Shown: in pieces, positions 26,692-35,664 of the stretch
How the letters are laid out: every line of letters begins with the position of its first letter
How positions within the stretch are numbered: the first letter of the stretch is position 1
DNA from: Bradyrhizobium guangzhouense
Lineage (GTDB): Bacteria > Pseudomonadota > Alphaproteobacteria > Rhizobiales > Xanthobacteraceae
Reading direction: 5' to 3'
Assembly: GCF_004114955.1 (NCBI RefSeq)
Contig: NZ_CP030053.1
Location: 1,116,001 to 1,180,000, forward strand
DNA: 64,000 nucleotides
Notes under the pieces: model-generated
Databases searched by the model: none
The model's input: only the letters and a program-made list of their open reading frames with translations
What the model was told of the DNA's origin: nothing
Made by a program: the position numbers and the translations under genes

Positions 26692-27054
26692 ATGTTTGAC
26701 CGATTTTCAAGGTTTGCCGGCCGCAAGGCCGTTCTCGCCACTGCCGCGGTGCTGGCGCTGACCAGTGTCGCCCCCACCGCCTCGTTCGCTGGCGGCCGCC
26801 ACTGGCACGGCGGTGGCGGCGCGGCCTTCGCCGGTGCGGCGATTGCCGGCGCCATCGGCACCGGGCTTGCGATCGCAGCGAGCCGCGACGCCTACGCCTA
26901 TGATCCGGGTCCGGGCTACTACTACGACAGCGGCCCGGCCTACTACAGCGCCCCCGGCTATGGTCCCTATTATTACGGCTCGGGCTACCAGGAGCGCTAT
27001 GGCGGCTACAACAAGGTCTGCGCCCACGGCTATTCCGGTTACGGCTGCGAATAA
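26692..27054 (+). CDS. Small exported Gly/Tyr-rich protein
   Basis: ATG 26692 follows a strong AAGGAGG element. The 120-residue product has a signal peptide (KAVLATAAVLALTSVAPTASFAGG), a His/Gly-rich patch (GGRHWHGGGG), a second hydrophobic Ala/Gly stretch (FAGAAIAGAIGTGLAIAASRD), then a Tyr/Pro/Gly-rich tail with two cysteines (NKVCAHGYSGYGCE). This layout matches small rhizobial envelope proteins of unknown role. The second hydrophobic stretch may anchor it in a membrane. A terminator follows directly. Confidence 0.75.
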   Translation: MFDRFSRFAGRKAVLATAAVLALTSVAPTASFAGGRHWHGGGGAAFAGAAIAGAIGTGLAIAASRDAYAYDPGPGYYYDSGPAYYSAPGYGPYYYGSGYQERYGGYNKVCAHGYSGYGCE

Positions 27055-27079
27055 CCAATCGCCGGAAGCCATCGATCAA

Positions 27080-27116
27080 CAGGCCGTCGCGCTTGCCGCG
27101 CCGGCCTGTTTTTTGC
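27080..27116 (+). terminator. Rho-independent terminator
   Basis: The stem CAGGCC...GGCCTG with an imperfect GC-rich interior is followed by a run of six T and more T-rich sequence, 25 bp after the stop of the Gly/Tyr-rich protein gene. Confidence 0.75.
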
Positions 27117-27170
27117 TTTTGTTCTCAGGCGTTAACGCGCTCTCCATTGGTTTAGAGTAGTTTTGCGTAC

Positions 27171-27575
27171 ATGAGTGATTCGCTTGAGCGGCTATATCTG
27201 GCTGTGCTCGCGGCCAGGGACCTTGATCCGGCAACATCGCGCACCGCGCGCCTGTTTCAGCGCGGCCCCTCCAAGATGGCGAAGAAGCTGGCCGAAGAGG
27301 CGATCGAGGTCGTGATCGATGCGGTCAACGGCGACGCCAAGGCCGTGGTCCGGGAAAGCGCCGATCTGCTCTACAATCTCACCGTGCTCTGGGCGTCCGC
27401 AGGCGTGCGCCCCGAAGACGTCTGGCGCGAGATGGCGCGGCGTGAGGACATGCTCGGCATTGCCGAAAAGCTGCCGAAGTCGCCGATGAAACTGCCCAAA
27501 GTCGCTTCACCCCGCATCTCCGCCCGGCGGCCGATTGTCGCGCTCGAAGGGCGCGGGGCGCGGAAACGGCACTAA
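27171..27575 (+). CDS. hisE: Phosphoribosyl-ATP diphosphatase-like protein (HisE type)
   Basis: The 134-residue protein has the MazG-like HisE core: SKMAKKLAEEAIEVVIDA with the metal-binding acidic pair, and VVRESADLLYNLTVLWASAGV. HisE removes pyrophosphate from phosphoribosyl-ATP in the second step of histidine synthesis. It is about 30 residues longer than usual, with a basic Pro-rich C-terminal tail. No other his gene is near, so it is either the displaced hisE of this genome or a second copy with another nucleotide substrate. I see no good ribosome binding site at ATG 27171. Confidence 0.75.
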   Translation: MSDSLERLYLAVLAARDLDPATSRTARLFQRGPSKMAKKLAEEAIEVVIDAVNGDAKAVVRESADLLYNLTVLWASAGVRPEDVWREMARREDMLGIAEKLPKSPMKLPKVASPRISARRPIVALEGRGARKRH

Positions 27576-27602
27576 AGCGCGATGAAGCATCATCGCGCTT
27601 TA
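27573..27602 (+). terminator. Perfect 13-bp hairpin overlapping the hisE stop
   Basis: The arms 27573-27585 and 27590-27602 (TAAAGCGCGATGA and complement) form a perfect stem with loop AGCA, and the first three bases are the hisE stop codon. A T-rich stretch follows (27601-27613). It probably works as a terminator, though the hairpin also looks like a dispersed repeat. Confidence 0.55.
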
Positions 27603-27612
27603 GGTTGTTGTT

Positions 27613-27683
27613 TGAGCGTGATCTTTCCGGAAAACCGCTCACACTTTGCGCTAACGCGGCCCTTCGGGTCCGGATCACGCTGA
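27613..27683. repeat. 71-bp dispersed repeat, left copy flanking the DedA gene
   Basis: TGAGCGTGATC...CGGATCACGCTGA is imperfectly self-complementary and is a reverse-complement copy of 28320-28390. Between its ends lie a GGAAAACCGCT motif and a GCGGCCCTTCGGGTCC motif, shared with the other copy. Confidence 0.85.
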
Positions 27684-27717
27684 CCGTCACAAAACTCGCG
27701 ATGGACAAATCCGTCCC

Positions 27718-28320
27718 ATGGTGCTTCATCGCGGCGCCATGCTGAAACGTATCTACGACTGGTGCATCGACGCCGCCCACAAGCCCTACGCGCTCTGGAT
27801 CATGGGTGCCGTGGCTTTCGCAGAAAGCTCCTTCTTTCCCGTCCCGCCGGACGTGATGCTGATCCCGATGTCGCTGGCGCGCCCCCAGCGCGCCTGGATC
27901 TATGCGGCGATCTGCACCGCGACCTCGGTGCTGGGCGGACTGCTCGGCTATGCCATCGGCGCGCTGCTGTTTGACTCGATCGGACATTGGCTGATCCAGG
28001 TCTATGGCCTCGGCGACAAGGTCGACGCTTTCCGCGCCTCCTATGCCGAGTGGGGCGCCGTCATCATCCTGCTGAAGGGCCTGACGCCGATCCCCTACAA
28101 GCTCGTCACCATCACCTCGGGCTTTGCCGGCTACAATCTCGCTCTTTTCGTCCTGTGCTCGATCGTCGCGCGCGGCGGACGCTTCTTCATCGTGGCGATC
28201 CTGCTCAACCGCTATGGCGACTGGATTCGCGAGCGGATCGAGCGGCATCTCGGCCTCTGGGTCGCGCTCGGCGCCGCCGTGCTGGTGCTCGGCTTTGTTG
28301 TGGCGATCAAGCTGATTTAG
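27718..28320 (+). CDS. DedA/YqaA-family membrane protein
   Basis: The protein (200 residues from ATG 27718, or 193 from ATG 27739) has about five hydrophobic segments. DedA-type hallmarks are present: ESSFFPVPPDVMLIP with two Pro in a re-entrant loop, GGLLGYAIG, and KGLTPIPYKLVTITSGFAGY before an Arg-containing helix (IVARGGRFF). DedA proteins act in the inner membrane and several are now seen as undecaprenyl-phosphate or phospholipid flippases/transporters; the YqaA branch is less studied. No clear ribosome binding site decides the start. The stop codon overlaps the right-hand 71-bp inverted repeat. Confidence 0.83.
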   Translation: MVLHRGAMLKRIYDWCIDAAHKPYALWIMGAVAFAESSFFPVPPDVMLIPMSLARPQRAWIYAAICTATSVLGGLLGYAIGALLFDSIGHWLIQVYGLGDKVDAFRASYAEWGAVIILLKGLTPIPYKLVTITSGFAGYNLALFVLCSIVARGGRFFIVAILLNRYGDWIRERIERHLGLWVALGAAVLVLGFVVAIKLI

Positions 28321-28390
28321 AGCATGATCCGGACCCGAAGGGCCGCGTTAGCGCAAAGTGTGAAGCGGTTTTCCGACAAGATCATGCTCA
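28320..28390. repeat. 71-bp dispersed repeat, right copy flanking the DedA gene
   Basis: GAGCATGATCC...GATCATGCTCA is the inverted partner of 27613-27683, with about 85-90 percent identity by eye. It starts on the last base of the DedA stop codon. This family resembles the GAGCATGATC...GATCATGCTC palindromes common in Bradyrhizobium intergenic DNA. Confidence 0.85.
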
Positions 28391-28441
28391 CGCAATAACG
28401 CCCGCTTTGCCACTGCGCCCGCTTCGGCTACGGTTGGCCTC

Positions 28442-28969
28442 ATGATGGTTCGATCCGGCAATCCGGCCGTCCGGCTCGGGACGCTGATGTCAGCAGTGCT
28501 GCTCCTGCTCGGTGCCGGCGGGACCGGCTTGGCGCAATCGGCGCCGCCCTCGCTCGGCTTGCAGGAGCAGGGGCCTCAGGCCGCGCCACCGCCCGCGCCC
28601 TCGGCGCCGCCGGCGGGCGAGGACAACCCCGGTCTGATCCACGAAATGGGCAAGCTGTTCGACAAGCTGCCCTCGATCCTGCCGCCGATCAAAAGCCCCG
28701 GCGAGACCATGAACGATTTGTCGCGCCTGGCGACGCCGTCGACCATGGTCTCCGGCCGTGCGGCCTGCCCGATCTCCTCGAACGGTGCGCCCGACTGCAA
28801 GCTCGCCGCCAACCAGCTCTGCCAGAGCAAGGGCTACAAGGAAGGCCGGAGCCTCAATACCGACGCCACCGAGAAGTGCTCGGCCAAGGTTCTCATTCCG
28901 GGCAGGCAACGCAAACCCGACGATTGCCGCACCGATACCGCCGTCACCAGCGCGCTGTGCCAGAACTGA
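28442..28969 (+). CDS. Exported Pro-rich protein with a Cys-rich C-terminus
   Basis: The 175-residue protein has a signal peptide (TLMSAVLLLLGAGGTGLAQS), a Pro/Ala-rich linker (about 38-60) and a C-terminal region with six cysteines (RAACPIS, PDCKLA, QLCQSK, EKCSAK, DDCRTD, ALCQN) likely paired in the periplasm. The start may be ATG 28442 or the adjacent 28445. It precedes aspartase by 30 bp on the same strand. I know no function for this family. Confidence 0.7.
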   Translation: MMVRSGNPAVRLGTLMSAVLLLLGAGGTGLAQSAPPSLGLQEQGPQAAPPPAPSAPPAGEDNPGLIHEMGKLFDKLPSILPPIKSPGETMNDLSRLATPSTMVSGRAACPISSNGAPDCKLAANQLCQSKGYKEGRSLNTDATEKCSAKVLIPGRQRKPDDCRTDTAVTSALCQN

Positions 28970-28999
28970 AGGACGTCGCGCGAGCAGCAAGGAGCGCCC

Positions 29000-30400
<1,401 letters not shown>

Positions 30401-30404
30401 CGCT

Positions 30405-30510
30405 GTCATTCCGGGGCGCGCGGGAGCGCGAACCCGGAATCCATTTCGCCATTCGCGCTGACGCACGATGGATTCCGGGCCCGACGCTGCGCGTCGTCCC
30501 GGAATCACGA
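30405..30510. repeat. Palindromic doublet, GTCATTCCGGGG type
   Basis: The left arm GTCATTCCGGGGCGCGCGG...CCCGGAATCCAT and the right arm ATGGATTCCGGGCC...GTCCCGGAATCACGA are inverted to each other. The element starts four bases after the aspA stop and may act as its terminator. Confidence 0.75.
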
Positions 30511-30649
30511 GGGGCAGGAATTCCGCGCGTTGGAATTGCCGTAGCGGCGTCCGTCCCGACGTCGCAACGCAATACTTGACAGTGGAAAGATTGCCTTGTT
30601 GGTATGGCCCCAACCTCTCATGCGCCTGCCAGCAAAGGATCGCTTCGCA

Positions 30650-31618
30650 ATGTCCATGCCTGCTCTGTTTAAGGGGCGCCTGTCGATCCCCGTGATCGGT
30701 TCGCCGCTCTTCATCATCTCGGTGCCCGACCTCGTGATCGCGCAGTGCAAGGCGGGCGTGGTGGGCTCGTTCCCGGCGCTGAATGCGCGGCCGCCCGAGC
30801 TGCTCGACGAATGGCTTGCGCGCATCACCGAAGAGCTGGCGGCCTATGACCGCGCCCATCCCGACAAGCCATCGGCGCCGTTCGCGGTCAACCAGATCGT
30901 GCACAAGTCGAACAACCGGCTCGACCACGACATGCAGCTCTGCGCCAAGTACAAGGTGCCGATGATCATCTCCTCGCTCGGCGCGCGCGAGGAGCTGAAC
31001 CAGGCGGTTCATGGCTGGGGCGGCATCGTCTTCCACGACGTGATCAATCAAAAGTTTGCCCACAAGGCGATCGAGAAGGGCGCCGACGGCCTGATCCTGG
31101 TCGCGGCCGGCGCCGGCGGTCATGCCGGCACGATCTCGCCGCTGGCCTTCGTTGCCGAGACGCGGAAGTGGTTCGACGGTCCGATCGCGCTGTCGGGCGC
31201 CATCGGCAACGGCAAGGCAATTCGCGCCGCGCGCATCCTCGGCGCCGACTTCGCCTATATCGGCTCGGCCTTCATCGCGACCAAGGAAGCCAACGCGGTC
31301 GAGAAGTACAAGGAGATGATCGCGGGCTCGACGGCCGACGACATCGTCTATTCCAACCTCTTCACCGGCGTGCACGGCAATTACCTGAAGCCCTCGATCC
31401 TCGCTGCCGGCATGGATCCGGAAAACCTGCCGACGTCGGATCCCTCCAAGATGAATTTCGGCACCGACGCCTCCGGCGAGCGCGCCAAGCCGAAGGCCTG
31501 GAAGGAGATCTGGGGCTCGGGCCAGGGCATTGGCAGCGTCGACGGCATCTTGCCCGCCGCCGAGCTGATCGCGCGCTTCAGGAAGGAATACGAGGAAGCG
31601 ATCGATCCGCCGTTGTGA
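30650..31618 (+). CDS. Nitronate monooxygenase family flavoprotein (copy 1)
   Basis: ATG 30650 follows AAAGGA and opens a 322-residue TIM-barrel FMN protein. Family motifs are IGSPLFIISVPDLVIAQCKAG at the start, AAGAGGHAGTISPL with the candidate catalytic His158, GAIGNGKAIRAARILGADFAYIGSAFIAT for FMN phosphate, and the FTGVHGNYLKPSI tail. Nitronate monooxygenases oxidise alkyl nitronates, but many relatives act as enoyl reductases or unknown oxidases, so the substrate is open. The start codon of the thioesterase overlaps its stop (TGATG), showing coupled expression. A paralogue lies at 35665-36630. Confidence 0.87.
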   Translation: MSMPALFKGRLSIPVIGSPLFIISVPDLVIAQCKAGVVGSFPALNARPPELLDEWLARITEELAAYDRAHPDKPSAPFAVNQIVHKSNNRLDHDMQLCAKYKVPMIISSLGAREELNQAVHGWGGIVFHDVINQKFAHKAIEKGADGLILVAAGAGGHAGTISPLAFVAETRKWFDGPIALSGAIGNGKAIRAARILGADFAYIGSAFIATKEANAVEKYKEMIAGSTADDIVYSNLFTGVHGNYLKPSILAAGMDPENLPTSDPSKMNFGTDASGERAKPKAWKEIWGSGQGIGSVDGILPAAELIARFRKEYEEAIDPPL

Positions 31619-32403
31619 TGGCGTTTGCAATGACCGCCATCTATCGCGTCGACGGCAACAGCGTCGTCACCAGCCCCAACGCCGCCGGTCCCTGGGACCG
31701 GCGCATGCAGCATGGCTCGGCGCCGTCAGCGCTGGTGACGTGGGCGGCGGAGCGGATCGCGACGCCGGTGCCGATGACCATCGCGCGGGTCACGATCGAT
31801 CTGATGCGCCCGGTGCCGGTGGCGCCGCTCACCATCGAGAGCGAGGTGCTGCGCGAGGGACGCAAGATCCAGCTCTGCGAGATCAAGCTGTTCGCCGACG
31901 ACGTGCAGGTGGTCGACGCGACCGTGCTCAAGATCAAGCAGCAGTCGCAGCCGCTGCCCGACGACGTCAGGGACTTGCCTGTTACCCTGCCGTCGCCCGA
32001 GGATTCGCTGGTCGAGGACGGTCACGGCGCGACCAGTCCGTTCGCGGGCATGGTCTCGATGCGCGCGGCGCGTGGCCGCTTCGGCCAGGCGGGGGCGGGC
32101 GCGATCTGGTTTCGCCTCGACCATCCGCTGGTCGAGGGCGAGGTGGTCTCACAGGCGATGCGCGCCGTGGTCGCTGCCGATTTCTCCAACGGCACCGCCT
32201 CGACGCTCGACTTCCGCAGCTGGACCTACATCAACGCCGACCTCACGGTAAATCTTGCGCGCCAGCCGGTCGGCGACTGGATCTTGCTCGACGGCGAATC
32301 CTGGATCGGCCCTGATGGCGCGGGCCTTGCGATGTCACGGCTCGCGGATCGGCAGGGCTATTTTGGCCGCGCGGTGCAGAGCCTTGTGATCGAGAAGCGG
32401 TGA
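31618..32403 (+). CDS. Thioesterase family protein (TesB-like double hotdog)
   Basis: The 261-residue protein starts at ATG 31618, overlapping the monooxygenase stop (TGATG); ATG 31630 is an alternative. The TesB-like double-hotdog pattern is visible: N-terminal HGSAPSALVTWAAERI and VTIDLMRPVPVAPLTIESEVLREGRKIQLCE, and C-terminal DFRSWTYINADLTVNLARQP...ILLDGESWIGPDG...GRAVQSLVIEKR. It presumably hydrolyses acyl-CoAs for the adjacent flavoprotein's pathway. Its final ~30 bp are repeated, with the stop codon usually retained, in every spacer of the array that follows. The family-like GRAVQSL ending indicates the gene is the donor. Confidence 0.83.
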   Translation: MAFAMTAIYRVDGNSVVTSPNAAGPWDRRMQHGSAPSALVTWAAERIATPVPMTIARVTIDLMRPVPVAPLTIESEVLREGRKIQLCEIKLFADDVQVVDATVLKIKQQSQPLPDDVRDLPVTLPSPEDSLVEDGHGATSPFAGMVSMRAARGRFGQAGAGAIWFRLDHPLVEGEVVSQAMRAVVAADFSNGTASTLDFRSWTYINADLTVNLARQPVGDWILLDGESWIGPDGAGLAMSRLADRQGYFGRAVQSLVIEKR

Positions 32404-33587
32404 GCGGCGCGACGTTCGCGCGTCATTCTCGCTGTCATGCTCCGCGAAAGCGGGGCATCCAGTACGCCGCGGCCCCCGGTTCAATCGCAGCTGTCTCGGC
32501 GTACTGGATCGCCCGGTCGAGCCGGGCGATGACACCTTTGGTGCGGTAGAGCCTGGTGGTCGAGAAGCCGTCAGCGGCGCGAAATTCGCGCGTCATGCTC
32601 CGCGAAAGCGGGGCATCCAGTACGCCGCGGCCCCTCGGTCCAATCGCAGCTGTCTCGGCGTACTGGATCGCCCGGTCGAGCCGAGCGATGACACCTTTGG
32701 TGCGGTAGAGCCTGGTGATCGAGAAGCGGTGAGACCCGCGACGTTCGCGCGTCATTCTCGCTGTCATGCTCCGCGAAAGCGGGGCATCCAGTACGCCGCG
32801 GCCCCTCGGTTCAATCGCAGCTGTCTCGGCGTACTGGATCGCCCGGTCGAGCCGGGCGATGACACCTTTGGTACGGTAGAGCCTTGTGATCGAGAAGCGG
32901 TGAGCGGCGCGACGTTCGCGCGTCATTCTCGCTGTCATGCTGCGCGAAAGCGGGGCATCCAGTACGCCGCGGCCCCTCGGTTCAATCACAGCTGTCTCGG
33001 CGTACTGGATCGCCCGGTCAAGCCGGGCGATGACACCTTTGGCGCGGTAGAGCCTGGTGATCGAGAAGCGGTGAGACCCGCGACGTTCGCGCGTCATTCT
33101 CGCTGTCATGCTCCGCGAAAGCGGGGCATCCAGTACGCCGCAGCCCCCGGTTCAATCGCAGCTGTCTCGGCGTACTGGATCGCCCGGTCAAGCCGGGCGA
33201 TGACACCTTTGGTGCGGTCGAGCCTGGTGATCGAGAAGCGGTGAGCGGCGCGACATTCGCGCGTCATTCTCGCTGTCATGCTCCGCGAAAGCGGGGCATC
33301 CAGTACGCGGCGGCCGCTCGCTTCAATCGCAGCTGTCTCGGCGTACTGGATCGCCCGGTCAAGCCGGGCGATGACACCTTTGGTGCGGTCGAGCCTTGTG
33401 ATCGAGAAGCGGTGAGCGGCGCGACGTTCGCGCGTCATTCTCGTGGTCATGCTCCGCGAAAGCGGGGCATCCAGTACGCCGCGGCCCCTCGGTTCAATCG
33501 CAGCTGTCTCGGCGTACTGGATCGCCCGGTCAAGCCGGGCGATGACACCTTTGGCGCGGTAGAGCCTGGTGATCGAGAAGCGATGAG
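32369..33587. repeat. Tandem array of a 171-bp unit, seven copies (array 2)
   Basis: ATCCAG markers recur at 32457, 32615, 32786, 32957, 33128, 33298 and 33469, giving periods of 158, 171, 171, 171, 170 and 171 bp. Units are oriented opposite to array 1. Each has a hairpin doublet (GTCATGCTCCGCG...GGGGCATCCAGTACGCC and GGCGTACTGGATCGCCCGG...GGGCGATGACA) followed by GTGCGGTAGAGCCTGGTGAT and GAGAAGCGGTGAG. The latter match the end of the thioesterase gene at 32369-32403. The array thus alternates eight gene-end copies (one genuine) with seven doublets. Read as non-coding. Confidence 0.93.
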
Positions 33588-33689
33588 CGTGACGGCGGCG
33601 CCGTTTTCGCGCTTGGGGCCGATTGAACGGCAGGCTTCCGCCGCCGCGGAAGGGATGCTTGGTCATATTCGACTTGGCATCCTGCCAGT

Positions 33690-33788
33690 TCACAATCCGT
33701 AGAAGATCTTGATCTCCCACAGCACCACGACGATAGCCGTGATCAACGTGACCGCGGCGACTGCACTTTCCAGGGAAGCGACTCTCAT
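33690..33788 (-). CDS. Very small membrane protein (32 residues)
   Basis: ATG 33788 follows GGAGTGAGCA and opens 32 codons ending in TGA at 33690. The product begins MRVASLESAVAAV, then LITAIVVVLWEIK and ends FYGL. It is one continuous hydrophobic segment with a short acidic N-terminal patch, as in single-pass small membrane proteins. It lies between array 2 and the acyl-CoA ligase, on the ligase strand and downstream of it. I recognise no family. Good ribosome binding site, start, stop and TM-like composition support it, but 32 codons is short enough for chance. Confidence 0.5.
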   Translation of the reverse strand: MRVASLESAVAAVTLITAIVVVLWEIKIFYGL

Positions 33789-33994
33789 TGCTCACTCCGC
33801 TTCCCAGCCCCGTCAGCGGTCTAGTTGATTCCCGGATTCGCGGGCAATCGCGCAGGCTGCACGGGCAGTCACTCCGTGGCGCGTTGTGGTGTCGCGGCCA
33901 CAACGACACCGTAAAATCCCGGGTGAAAACGCCGAAGATCCCCGGCATTTCGCGCGATGCGTGTATTCCGAACCCGTTGCCGCAGTCGGGAAGA
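33789..33994. other. Intergenic gap upstream of the small membrane ORF
   Basis: About 200 bp between the small ORF and the acyl-CoA ligase stop. A 61-codon leftward frame covers it but has neither a ribosome binding site nor protein-like composition, so I leave it uncalled. A promoter for the small ORF would have to be here. Confidence 0.35.
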
Positions 33995-35557
33995 TCATCC
34001 CACCATCCGGTCCCGTCCGCTCCAGAAGCCGGCGCGCAGCACCTTCTTGTCGACCTTGCCGACGCCGGTCATGGGAAGCTGCTTGACGAACTGGATCTGC
34101 TTGGGCGCATGGGCCGCGCCCTTTCGCGTCCGCACCATGTTGATCAGCTCGTCGGGATCGGGCCTCGCGCCCTCACGCGGCACGACGATGGCGGTAACGG
34201 CCTCGCCCCATTTCTCGTCGGGGATGCCGACGACCGCGACCATCGCCACGTCGGCATGTTGCGACAGCACGTCCTCGACCTCACGCGGAAAGATGTTGAA
34301 GCCGCCGGTGACGATCATGTCCTTCTTGCGGTCGAGAATGAACATGTAGCCGCGCTCGTCCTGGCGCGCGACGTCGCCGGTATGAACCCAGCCGTTCTTC
34401 AGAGTCTCGGCGGTGATATCAGGCCGCTTCCAGTATTCCGCCATCACATGCGGTGCGCGCACGCAGATCTCGCCGGCCTCGCCTGTCTTCACCTCCTGGT
34501 CGTCGTCGTCGAGAATCTTGACCTCGCACGCCGCGATCGGGAAGCCGCAGGACAGGAACAGCTCGGGCGTTTTGGGGTCGTGATCCCTCTTGCGCAACAC
34601 CGAGACCGGATAGCATTCGGTCTGGCCGTAGAGCTGCGAGAACACCGGGCCGATGCGCTCGATGCCTTCGAGCAGCCGGCTCGGCGACATGGCGGATGCG
34701 CCATAGAGCACAAGCTCGAGCGAGGAGAGATCCGTCTTGTCGAGCGCGGGATGATCGAGCAACACGTAGATCATGGTCGGCACGAACAATGTGAAGTTGA
34801 TGCGCTCGCGCGCAATCGTCGCCAGCACGGCCTCGGGATCGAAGCCCTTCAGCATGTGCACGGTGCCGCCGCGCATCAGCGTCGGCAGCACCTTCGTTCC
34901 GGCGACGTGGCTGATCGGCGCCACCGTGAGATAGCGCGCGGCGTCCGGAATCTCGAAATCGGCGAGGATCGCGCCGGCCGCTCCGGCGTTCTCGCGGTGA
35001 GTGCGCAGCGCGCCCTTGGATTTGCCGGTCGTGCCGCCGGTGTAGTTCAGCGTGGAGAGATCGTCGAGAGTTGCAAGGCATCGGGCGCTGGCATGTCCGG
35101 CGTTTTCGATCGCCGCGAGCAGATCGACGCCGTAGTCGGCCGGTCCCATCGTGAAGACAGCTTTGAGCAGGGGCGACTTCGCTGCGAGCGCGCCGCCGCG
35201 CTCGCGAAACGCAGCCACATCAACCACCAGCACCTCCGCCTCGGAGTCCTCGAGCTGGAACAGCTGGTCCGTCTCCGATCCCAGCGGATGCAGCCAGGTG
35301 ATGCAGCATCGCGACGTCTGCGCAGCGACACCGGCGCACCAGGTGTCGGCGCGGTTGGCGGTAAGGAACGCGACGCGCGCCCCCGGCTGCAGGCCGAGCC
35401 GCATGAAGACGCCCTGGATGCGTCCGATCAGATCGAGCGTGCCCTGATAGCTCAGCGATCCGCCGGGCCAGGCAAAAGCCGTGCGGCCGGGATAGCGCGC
35501 TAACGCCCGTAGCGTCTGCGCACAAGTCGGGGACGATGCGTGAAGCGGATCGGACAT
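33995..35557 (-). CDS. AMP-dependent acyl-CoA ligase
   Basis: The 520-residue ligase has the P-loop NYTGGTTGKSKGALRTHREN, the adenylate motif YGQTECYP, and the hinge FILDRKKDMIVTGGFNIFPREVED. The C-terminal catalytic Lys is in MTGVGKVDKKVLR. It activates a carboxylic acid to its CoA ester; the chain length or aromatic nature is not readable. It belongs to the fatty-acid/4-coumarate ligase branch, distinct from the FadD and PrpE copies in this window. It is divergent from the second nitronate monooxygenase-like gene, sharing a ~107-bp promoter region. Confidence 0.88.
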   Translation of the reverse strand: MSDPLHASSPTCAQTLRALARYPGRTAFAWPGGSLSYQGTLDLIGRIQGVFMRLGLQPGARVAFLTANRADTWCAGVAAQTSRCCITWLHPLGSETDQLFQLEDSEAEVLVVDVAAFRERGGALAAKSPLLKAVFTMGPADYGVDLLAAIENAGHASARCLATLDDLSTLNYTGGTTGKSKGALRTHRENAGAAGAILADFEIPDAARYLTVAPISHVAGTKVLPTLMRGGTVHMLKGFDPEAVLATIARERINFTLFVPTMIYVLLDHPALDKTDLSSLELVLYGASAMSPSRLLEGIERIGPVFSQLYGQTECYPVSVLRKRDHDPKTPELFLSCGFPIAACEVKILDDDDQEVKTGEAGEICVRAPHVMAEYWKRPDITAETLKNGWVHTGDVARQDERGYMFILDRKKDMIVTGGFNIFPREVEDVLSQHADVAMVAVVGIPDEKWGEAVTAIVVPREGARPDPDELINMVRTRKGAAHAPKQIQFVKQLPMTGVGKVDKKVLRAGFWSGRDRMVG

Positions 35558-35664
35558 ATGTTTCCTCGTTGCTTTGTCATCGGCTTCTCACGTGCCAATG
35601 TTGATGGCGAGGCTAGCACAGAGAATGCGGGATGGAATGGAAATGCCCGCGCGGGGAGGCATGC

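Noticed and set aside
27613..28390. Composite transposon carrying the DedA gene
   Set aside because: The flanking repeats are small palindromic elements, no transposase is present and no target-site duplication was seen.
32435..33948. Leftward frames of 224 and 280 codons and rightward frames of 171 and 153 codons across array 2
   Set aside because: Same cause as in array 1; several overlap each other on both strands and change with the 158- and 170-bp unit lengths.
33813..33998. A 61-codon leftward frame between the small membrane ORF and the acyl-CoA ligase
   Set aside because: No ribosome binding site, Arg/Cys-rich composition without structure, and it overlaps the ligase end.
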